Part shown: positions 16,261-22,700 of the stretch, in pieces
How the letters are laid out: every line of letters starts with the position of its first letter
Numbering within the stretch: the first letter of the stretch is position 1
From: an uncultured Clostridia bacterium
GTDB lineage: Bacteria > Bacillota > Clostridia > Christensenellales > CAG-314
Direction of reading: 5' to 3'
Assembly: GCA_934294965.1 (NCBI GenBank)
Contig: CAKRAM010000038.1
Coordinates: 1-24,367 of the forward strand
DNA length: 24,367 bases
Position numbers and translations under genes: made by a program
Notes under the pieces: model-generated
The model's input: the letters and a program-made list of their open reading frames with translations, nothing else
What the model was told of the DNA's origin: nothing
Database searches by the model: none

Positions 16261-16814
16261 TGGCATACGTGCTTGATTTTCAATTTTAACGGCAATTTTC
16301 AATAGTCGCGTTTGCTTTTGAAATTTTCTTAAGTTTGCTCGAATGACTTAAAAATATCCTTCGTTGGCTTTGCCGAGCAGTGGTTTGCCTTCTATCGTCA
16401 AACAAAACGGCAACCGTTTTGTGTAGCCCAACTTCGGTAAGTTTGCAGTCGGTTAAAGCAGGGTGTAGCAAACGAGTTGCAAATTTGTTGTTGTAAACAA
16501 ATTATATCGGATGTTTACACGAGTTTTTTCCTTAATGCGTTGCATTTGAGGATAGTAAAGGCATATTTTCTTCCGGTTTTCGTCAATCTAGATAGTATAG
16601 ATCGGCAATATATAAGAAGATGGTTAATTAATCGGCAAAGGTTTATGTAAATAGAAATGAACGCCTGATAAGTGAAGGCGGATGGTTATAATCAACACAA
16701 TAATATTAAACGCGCATGCCCCTAGGGACGTGCGCGTTTTTGTCTGTATGTGTTTCATTGGCGATAACTTTTGCTCACGGCAGTTTGCCGATTTGCGCGG
16801 TTATGTAGTTTTGG
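16261..16814. other. Long intergenic region between the YitT pair and the minus-strand genes
   Basis: No gene is supported in 554 bases. It contains a hairpin CAAAACGG-CAA-CCGTTTTG (16403-16421) with no T-run, and a small CGCCT/AGGCG hairpin (16663-16680). A TATAAT (16687-16692) has only a poor -35 match, CTGATA (16665-16670). A strong terminator follows at 16708-16741. The section 16420-16660 shows nothing I recognise. Confidence 0.4.
16708..16741 (+). terminator. Intrinsic terminator before the convergent gene pair
   Basis: AAACGCGCA (16708-16716) pairs with TGCGCGTTT (16731-16739), a perfect 9-bp GC-rich stem, with TTTTT at 16737-16741. It points along the plus strand, about 450 bases after the YitT stop. 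It could also partly stop minus-strand transcripts from the gene at 16815-17042. Confidence 0.75.
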
Positions 16815-17042
16815 CTATTTGCAGTCAGTGCCGAGTTTCAAACCGCCGCAGCAAAACAAAAGGGCGGTCATCAAAAGCAGGCAAGTGGGGTTGACGTTGA
16901 GGTTAAAGTTTCTCATTTTTCCGCCACAGCAGCACAAAAACAGCACAAGCAACAAAATCCAAGTGCAGTTGCAACCGCCCAACACGCCGCCGTTGTCTCC
17001 GCAGCCGCCGCAGCCGCCGTCGTTGAACAATCCGTTGAACAT
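16815..17042 (-). CDS. Small Cys/Gly-rich membrane protein, resembling clostridial 'high-cysteine HCB' proteins
   Basis: 75 residues with an excellent ribosome binding site (GGAGG, 7 bases before the ATG on the minus strand). The product opens MFNGLFNDGGCGGCGDNGG, then CNC, then a hydrophobic segment WILLLVLFLCCCGG at about residues 28-41. A second hydrophobic segment, LLLMTALLFCCGG, is near the C-terminus. There are 12 cysteines. I recall small clostridial proteins, annotated as 'chorion class high-cysteine HCB protein 13' or YjcZ-like, with the same alternation of CGG-rich loops and a W-I-L-L-L-x-L-x-L helix. Their function is unknown; spore-coat or envelope roles have been guessed. The plus-strand frame over it is a Pro/Gln-rich shadow. 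Confidence 0.75.
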   Translation of the reverse strand: MFNGLFNDGGCGGCGDNGGVLGGCNCTWILLLVLFLCCCGGKMRNFNLNVNPTCLLLMTALLFCCGGLKLGTDCK

Positions 17043-17187
17043 GGTTCTACCTCCGTTTCGATATTGACTAAACAGTCTACTTCAATATACGAAATTTGTC
17101 GAATTATGGTGACAACGGTATGATTCTACCATGTAAAAAATTTTGTAGCGGTTCGGCTTTGGGCAAAGCGAGTCTTTATCGGACAAC

Positions 17188-18012
17188 TTATGCGGCGTAC
17201 TGCCCCGTGACGATAATCACAATGCCGATAACAAGCAGGTGCAAAGGATAGTAGATGTAAAAAGCCCACTTCATGAATTTGTTCACTTTGGGGTTAATGC
17301 CGCGTTGTCCGTTGTAAAGGGCAATGAGCGGTACGGAAAGTATCACGCCAAACTGCACAAGTCCGTAAACGACGTCCATTGCCAAAATGTAAACAATCGC
17401 ATAAATGGCAACGTAGAACATGCTCCACAAAATTTGTTTTAGCGGTTTTCCGCGATATGTTCCGATCGTTGCAATCACAAGCGAGGCAATGCAACTCCAA
17501 TCGGACGGGAACGCCGGCACGCACAATAGCAAAATAAGCAATATCTTTTGCCAATCTTTCAATTTTTGGCTGGCGTTTACGCGTAGCATCACAAGGCCGA
17601 TTGCAAGCGACCAAATTACACTGGTTTGGTCCAAAACGTGTCCCCAAAATCCGTTGCCCGTTGCAAACGGAACAAGTGCCAAAAATCCGTAGTTCACAAA
17701 TGCCTGCGAACGCAGCATGTACGGCACGTGGGATATTGCCGCAAAAATAAACAGCCGTGCGGTGTATTTGTTCACGTCGTGCGTATAAAAGAAACCTTCC
17801 GCCACAAAATAGCACATAATGGGGCAGGTTATTCGTCCCAAAATGTGCAAAACAATTGCAATCGGGTGGTGGGAAAATCCCGGGAATATCACCCAAGTTA
17901 CGTGGTCGATTGTCATTGCGATTATGGCAATCAGTTTAAGCGCGTTGCTTGTAAGTCCGCGTTTCGGTTTGTTCTCAAGCGGAGCAATCGTCGTGTTGTC
18001 GATTTCTGTCAT
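17188..18012 (-). CDS. TraX family membrane protein
   Basis: 274 residues from the ATG at 18012, chosen over an ATG eight codons upstream because GGAGAAAG lies just before it. The protein has about eight hydrophobic helices. The family opening is clear: L-T-S-N-A-L-K-L-I-A-I-I-A-M-T-I-D-H-V, then ILGRITCPIMCYFVAEGFFYT, KYTARLFIFAAISHVPY and, at the end, FYIYYPLHLLVIGIV. TraX of F-type plasmids acetylates the pilin N-terminus and is related to integral membrane acyltransferases. Chromosomal copies are common in Bacillota without any conjugation genes, and their acceptor is unknown. No transfer genes are in this window. A perfect promoter lies 83-111 bases upstream. Confidence 0.88.
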   Translation of the reverse strand: MTEIDNTTIAPLENKPKRGLTSNALKLIAIIAMTIDHVTWVIFPGFSHHPIAIVLHILGRITCPIMCYFVAEGFFYTHDVNKYTARLFIFAAISHVPYMLRSQAFVNYGFLALVPFATGNGFWGHVLDQTSVIWSLAIGLVMLRVNASQKLKDWQKILLILLLCVPAFPSDWSCIASLVIATIGTYRGKPLKQILWSMFYVAIYAIVYILAMDVVYGLVQFGVILSVPLIALYNGQRGINPKVNKFMKWAFYIYYPLHLLVIGIVIIVTGQYAA

Positions 18013-18094
18013 TCTTTCTCCGTGTAACTGCCACATGGGCGGTATGTCAAAATTTATTCATTGGTGTAACGGCAAGTTTGTGCCGCATAACGTT

Positions 18095-18123
18095 ATTATA
18101 CTTTCTTGGCGAGTCTTTGTCAA
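18095..18123 (-). promoter_or_regulatory. Consensus sigma-A promoter of the TraX gene
   Basis: On the minus strand TTGACA (18123-18118) and TATAAT (18100-18095) are exactly 17 bases apart, both perfect. The start near 18088 gives a leader of about 76 nt containing a small CGGCA/TGCCG hairpin. Confidence 0.85.
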
Positions 18124-18403
18124 TATCGTTTGCGTTTCACAATGCTTCAAATGGCTGTTGCAATGCAATTTATTCCGTTTGGCAAAACTTTGTGCGTAAT
18201 TGCTGGTGTTTTGCAACGCAATCGGCAACTTGCAGTAGATTTTTTAACGATTTGTCGGCAACTTGCAACTTGAACTTCGCCGAGCTTCATTGTGCGGTAT
18301 TGCGTGTGGCAAAATTCGGTCGGCATACAGGCGTAGCCGTTTTAAGTGTGCGTCAATCGGTTGCCCGTGCAAAATAAATTGTATTTTTCCGTCCAAAAAC
18401 AAA
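18124..18403. other. Intergenic region between the divergent TraX and ung promoters
   Basis: No gene is supported. The only structure noted is a 12-base direct repeat, CGGCAACTTGCA, at 18223-18234 and 18256-18267. Confidence 0.4.
18223..18267 (+). repeat. 12-base direct repeat
   Basis: CGGCAACTTGCA occurs at 18223-18234 and again at 18256-18267, a period of 33 bases. Role unknown, possibly chance or a paired protein-binding site. Confidence 0.5.
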
Positions 18404-18432
18404 TTGCGCGCAGACAGCAAGTATGGTATACT
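18404..18432 (+). promoter_or_regulatory. Extended -10 promoter of ung
   Basis: TTGCGC (18404-18409) is 17 bases from TATACT (18427-18432), which is preceded by TGG, an extended -10 element. The leader to the ung ATG is about 180 nt. Confidence 0.65.
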
Positions 18433-18586
18433 TTTTGCGTAAAAGTGTGGCATAGGTAGTGGCAATTGCGTTTTAATCCGTTTTAACGCTGTTCGTCTAT
18501 GTTGGCTGCGTTTAGCATCACTATTAAAGTACGCATGTCGGTGTATGTTCGGTTGCTTGCCTTGCCTAATATCCGCAAAATCGGCA

Positions 18587-18608
18587 TTCGTCGCATCGTG
18601 CGGACGAA
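18587..18608 (+). other. Hairpin touching the ung ribosome binding site
   Basis: TTCGTCGCA (18587-18595) pairs with TGC-G-GACGAA (18599-18608), nine pairs with a bulged G and a TCG loop. Its last two bases overlap the start of AAAGGAGG (18607-18614), so it could modulate ribosome access slightly. Confidence 0.45.
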
Positions 18609-18621
18609 AGGAGGAAACATT

Positions 18622-19296
18622 ATGAATACGCTCAATAACGTGCGAGATTACAACGGCTGGGACGAATTGTTCCACGGCGAGTTTTCCAAACCGTATTTTG
18701 CGCAATTAAAGCAATTTTTGTTGCAGGAATATGCCGTCAAGCATATCTATCCGCCCAAAAAGTTGATTTTGAATGCGTTCGACCAAACGGCATACGACGA
18801 CGTAAACGTGGTAATTTTGGGGCAAGATCCCTACTATAATCCCGGTCAGGCAATGGGAATGAGTTTTTCCGTTCAACCGGGCGTTCCCGTTCCTATGAGT
18901 TTGTATAATATTTTCAAGGAAATAGAAGGCGACCTCGGGTACAAAACGGCAATAGTCGGCGGTGACCTAACTCCTTGGGCAAGGCAGGGCGTGCTACTTC
19001 TTAACGCCGTGCTTACCGTGGCGGAGGGCAAACCCAATTCCCACAAGGGCAAAGGCTGGGAGCAATTCACCGACGCGGTAATATCCTACTTAAATCAACG
19101 TGAACGCGGCATGGTGTTTATGCTTTGGGGACGCAACGCGCAGGAAAAGCGCGCGCTTATCACAGGCAAGCAACATTTGGTGCTAACCGCCGCACATCCC
19201 AGTCCTCTTTCGGCGACGCACGGATTTTTCGGTTGCGGACATTTTTCCAAAGCCAACGCGTTTCTAGCTGAGCAAAACCGCCAAATCAGATGGTGA
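18622..19296 (+). CDS. ung: Uracil-DNA glycosylase, family 1
   Basis: 224 residues from the ATG at 18622, fixed by AAAGGAGG at 18607-18614; the longer frame from 18499 has no support. Ung removes uracil from DNA to start base excision repair. Family 1 motifs are the water-activating loop GQDPYYN with catalytic D69, a Pro/Ser-rich loop GVPVPMSLYNIFKEI, LLLNAVLTV, VFMLWGRNAQEK, and the uracil-side loop HPSPLSATHGFFGCGHFSKAN. Length and motifs are normal. It is probably a single-gene unit, since the next gene has its own ribosome binding site after 155 bases. Confidence 0.96.
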   Translation: MNTLNNVRDYNGWDELFHGEFSKPYFAQLKQFLLQEYAVKHIYPPKKLILNAFDQTAYDDVNVVILGQDPYYNPGQAMGMSFSVQPGVPVPMSLYNIFKEIEGDLGYKTAIVGGDLTPWARQGVLLLNAVLTVAEGKPNSHKGKGWEQFTDAVISYLNQRERGMVFMLWGRNAQEKRALITGKQHLVLTAAHPSPLSATHGFFGCGHFSKANAFLAEQNRQIRW

Positions 19297-19451
19297 TTTT
19301 GGCAAAAAATCAAAAAAATCTTTGTTCTCAATTCATCTTTCAAGTATCATTTCAGCCGATATAGAAATAATATACTCGTCAAAATGCAGTCAAAGTGGTT
19401 GTCGCTCGGCAACCGTAGGCAAGATGATTTGCCGAAACGGAGGTGAAACGA

Positions 19452-22448
19452 ATGCTTCAACTTAAAAAGATAACAAAAAAATACGTAACGGGCGTACTTA
19501 CGGTAGACGCCCTCAAAGGCGTTTCTCTCAATTTTCGCAGTAGTGAATTTGTCGCTGTGCTTGGCCCTTCCGGTTGCGGAAAAACCACGATGCTTAACAT
19601 CATCGGCGGTTTGGACAAGTGCACCGACGGCGATTTGGTGATAAACGGCAAATCTACAAAGGATTTCACCGATCGCGATTGGGACAGTTATCGCAACCAT
19701 TCCGTCGGTTTCGTGTTCCAAAGTTACAACCTTATTCCTCACCAAACGGTGTTGGGCAACGTGGAATTGGCGCTGGCTCTTTCCGGCATAGGCAAAAAGG
19801 AACGCCGCAAACGCGCAATCGAAGCGTTGGACAAAGTCGGATTGGCAGGACAGTACAACAAAAAGCCTTCGGAAATGTCCGGCGGACAAATGCAACGCGT
19901 AGCAATAGCGCGTGCAATCGTCAACAATCCGGATATCATCCTTGCCGACGAACCCACAGGCGCGTTGGACAGTGAAACCAGCGTGCAGGTTATGGAAATT
20001 TTGAAGGAAATCTCCAAGGACAGGCTGGTTGTCATGGTAACGCACAACCCGAATCTTGCCGCGCAGTACGCAACGAGAACCGTCCGCATTTTGGACGGCA
20101 ACCTGCTTTCGGACAGCAATCCGCTTTCCGACAAGGAACTTGCCGAAGAACGCAAAAAGGATCAAGCACGCTTGGAGGAGGAAAAAAGCGGCAAAAAGCA
20201 AAAAAAGCCGTCGCTTTCTTTCGGAACGTCCTTCATGCTGTCGCTCAGGAATTTGTTCACCAAAAAGGGCAGAACGTTTTTAACCAGTTTTGCCGGCAGC
20301 ATAGGCATCATCGGCATTGCGCTTATTTTTGCCGTTTCGCAAGGCACCAATAACTACATTGCCGCCATTCAGGAAGATACGCTTGCTTCGTACCCAATAA
20401 CCATCGAACAAAACTTTGCCGACGTAAGCGCAATGTTCAGCATCATGACCGGCGCGGCGCACGCCAAAGATCCGCACGATAGGGACGCCATTTACGAAAA
20501 AATGGTGCTGTACGATATGACAAACTCCATTGCCAATGTTCAGAAAAAGAAAAACGACCTAGGCAACTACAAAAAGCACTTGGATGCCGAACTTGCCAAA
20601 CCCGATAGCAAACTTAAGCAGTCGCTTTCCGGCGTGCATTATACCTACGATTTGGACATGATGGTCTACACCAAGAGCGTGGACGGAACAATTCTCCGCG
20701 CCGATACAGGCGAACTTGTCGGCGAAATGGTAAAAAGTTTGTATGGCGTGGATATCACCACAATGGGAAGCACAAACTCTGTATTGTCGTCGATGATGAT
20801 GAACGGCATGCAAATGTCAATGTGGCAGGAGTTCTTGCCCTCAATCGACGGTCAAAATCTTGTTGCCGACGTGGTAAAAAGTCAGTACGAATTTGTAGAC
20901 GAGGGCGGAAGATGGCCCACCAACTACGACGAAATTGTGCTTGTTGTGGACAAAAATAACGAAATCGACGATATGACGCTGTACGCCATGGGACTAAAAT
21001 CCCGTGCGGAAATCGAGGAAATTATCAAAGCCGCTCAAAACGGCGAACCCGTGGAAGAAAGCACTCAAAAGAAGTGGACTTTTGAGAAAATCAAAAGTTT
21101 GCGCTACAAAGTGCTGTTCAACTACGAATTGTACTCCAAAACGGCGGACGGAACTTATGAAAATCTTGCCGAAGACAAAACCAAACTTGCCGCGTTGTAC
21201 GACGACGCCAAGAGCGGTGCGGAACTCAAAGTAGTGGGCATTGTTCGTCCCAACGACGATTCCACATCCCACATGCTTGCCGGCAACGTGTGCTACACAA
21301 CAGCGCTTACTGAGTACGTGGTAAACAAAGCCGCCAAAAGTCAACTTGTAAAAGACCAAATGGCGGAAAAGAATATCGACATTCTCACCGGATTGTATTT
21401 TAAGGATAACAACCTGTCGGACGCCGAAAAGGCCCAAAACTTTCGCGACTACGTCAACGGCATGTCCACGGAAGATCAAATGACCTTCATCGTAAAAATA
21501 AAATGCACTCCAACTGCGGCTCAAACGGCAGCCTACGTTGCGGAAAAAGTTGCCCAAGCCAAGGCAAGCGGCGACCTGCGCGCCGAACTTAAAAAACTTA
21601 TTCCGTCGCAGTATCAATCCATCATCAACGTAGACAACCTAACCGACGAACAGGTGGAAAACTACTATGCTCAATTCGTTTCCATGTCCTATGCGGAAGT
21701 GTACGCACAACAAAAGTTGGAGGAACTCAAGCCGGATATCGTCAGCGGCGCGCTTATATCCAAATTCAACGCGGAAATTTCCGACGACAACATCGCTCTC
21801 GGTTACTATGACGACTTTATGGAGTTTTCCGGCTCGACCTACGAAGATAACTTGGCAAAACTCGGCTACTTCGATTTGGCAAACCCCTCATCCATCAGTT
21901 TGTACGCGGTTGCCTTTGCTGACAAGGAAGTTATCGAGGCGGATATTGCCGAATACAACAAAACCGTTTCCGCCGAACGCAAAATAGAGTACACGGACTA
22001 CGTTGGACTTATTATGAGCAGCGTAACAACGATAGTGGACGTAATCACCTACGTGCTTATTGCATTTGTGTCCATTTCGCTTATCGTTTCGTCCATAATG
22101 ATCGGCGTAATTACGCTCATCTCCGTGCAGGAACGCACCAAGGAAATAGGCATTTTGCGCGCAATCGGCGCAAGCAAAGCCAACGTTTCGGGTATGTTCA
22201 ATGCCGAAACGGTCATCATCGGTCTTGCTGCAGGGCTTTTGGGCGTGTCGGTAACCTACCTTTTGTGCATACCGATCAACCTAATTTTGCACTCGCTCAC
22301 GGGCATTGCGACTTTGTCGGCTTCGTTGCCCGTCGGAGTTGCCGCAATTTTGGTGACAATCAGCATGTTGCTTACGCTCATTGCCGGCATCATTCCTTCG
22401 CGCTCGGCAGCCAAAAAAGATCCCGTCGTTGCTTTGTGTTCGGAGTAA
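19452..22448 (+). CDS. ABC transporter, fused ATP-binding and FtsX/MacB-like permease
   Basis: 998 residues from the ATG at 19452 (GGAGG at 19439-19443); the GTG at 19443 lies inside the ribosome binding site. The ATPase domain (1-225) has Walker A GPSGCGKTT (38-46), signature MSGGQMQRVAIARA, Walker B IILADEPTGALDS and the VTHN histidine. A Lys-rich linker leads to helix 1 (about 276-297). A very large extracytoplasmic region (about 300-850) follows, then three C-terminal helices with the FtsX pattern VQERTKEIGILRAIGASKANVSGMFNAE. MacB/LolCDE-type proteins do not carry substrate through a pore but drive work outside the membrane, such as export of peptides or lipoproteins or mechanical signalling. 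Substrate unknown. It would act as a homodimer because both domains are in one chain. No partner gene is adjacent. Confidence 0.9.
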   Translation: MLQLKKITKKYVTGVLTVDALKGVSLNFRSSEFVAVLGPSGCGKTTMLNIIGGLDKCTDGDLVINGKSTKDFTDRDWDSYRNHSVGFVFQSYNLIPHQTVLGNVELALALSGIGKKERRKRAIEALDKVGLAGQYNKKPSEMSGGQMQRVAIARAIVNNPDIILADEPTGALDSETSVQVMEILKEISKDRLVVMVTHNPNLAAQYATRTVRILDGNLLSDSNPLSDKELAEERKKDQARLEEEKSGKKQKKPSLSFGTSFMLSLRNLFTKKGRTFLTSFAGSIGIIGIALIFAVSQGTNNYIAAIQEDTLASYPITIEQNFADVSAMFSIMTGAAHAKDPHDRDAIYEKMVLYDMTNSIANVQKKKNDLGNYKKHLDAELAKPDSKLKQSLSGVHYTYDLDMMVYTKSVDGTILRADTGELVGEMVKSLYGVDITTMGSTNSVLSSMMMNGMQMSMWQEFLPSIDGQNLVADVVKSQYEFVDEGGRWPTNYDEIVLVVDKNNEIDDMTLYAMGLKSRAEIEEIIKAAQNGEPVEESTQKKWTFEKIKSLRYKVLFNYELYSKTADGTYENLAEDKTKLAALYDDAKSGAELKVVGIVRPNDDSTSHMLAGNVCYTTALTEYVVNKAAKSQLVKDQMAEKNIDILTGLYFKDNNLSDAEKAQNFRDYVNGMSTEDQMTFIVKIKCTPTAAQTAAYVAEKVAQAKASGDLRAELKKLIPSQYQSIINVDNLTDEQVENYYAQFVSMSYAEVYAQQKLEELKPDIVSGALISKFNAEISDDNIALGYYDDFMEFSGSTYEDNLAKLGYFDLANPSSISLYAVAFADKEVIEADIAEYNKTVSAERKIEYTDYVGLIMSSVTTIVDVITYVLIAFVSISLIVSSIMIGVITLISVQERTKEIGILRAIGASKANVSGMFNAETVIIGLAAGLLGVSVTYLLCIPINLILHSLTGIATLSASLPVGVAAILVTISMLLTLIAGIIPSRSAAKKDPVVALCSE

Positions 22449-22500
22449 TCGGTGATTTTGCCTTCCAAACGGCGCAAGAATACAATTGGCTCAAAATCAA

Positions 22501-22622
22501 CAATTACTTTTGTCGTTGCAACTGCATCGGCAAAGTAATTGACAAAACTAACAACAATCATTTGCCTCGGACAAAGTAAGTGATACAAAAATGCAATCAT
22601 TTTGCCTTGGGCAAAGTGATTG
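22501..22622 (+). repeat. Three related inverted repeats upstream of pepF
   Basis: Dyad 1: CAATTACTTT (22501-22510) with AAAGTAATTG (22532-22541), a perfect 10-bp stem extended by GTCG/CGGC past a bulge. Dyad 2 is a degenerate copy (22555-22584) with CAATCATTTGCC and GGACAAAGTAAGTGAT. Dyad 3: CAATCATTTTGCC (22594-22606) with GGCAAAGTGATTG (22610-22622), 13 pairs with one G-U and a three-base loop. The right arms share the pattern CAAAGTRATTG, followed by AC in dyads 1 and 3. No clean T-run follows any of them, so they are not typical terminators. Dyad 3 runs into the -35 box of pepF. Confidence 0.7.
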
Positions 22623-22648
22623 ACGGAACAGCGCAATTAGAATATAAT
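22620..22648 (+). promoter_or_regulatory. Sigma-A promoter of pepF overlapping an inverted repeat
   Basis: TTGACG (22620-22625) and TATAAT (22643-22648) are 17 bases apart. The first three bases of the -35 box are the end of the right arm of dyad 3. A protein bound to the dyad would compete with or assist RNA polymerase. Confidence 0.75.
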
Positions 22649-22700
22649 TTTCTCACAAAGTTTTTCGAGCGGCGTTATTCGCTGCAAAAAGGAGAGTATT

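Noticed and set aside
16286..16471. Minus-strand 61-codon ORF after the YitT pair
   Set aside because: No ribosome binding site and no recognisable motif.
16771..17067. Plus-strand Pro/Gln-rich 98-codon ORF
   Set aside because: It is the antisense shadow of the Cys/Gly-rich minus-strand gene, which has a strong ribosome binding site while this frame has none.
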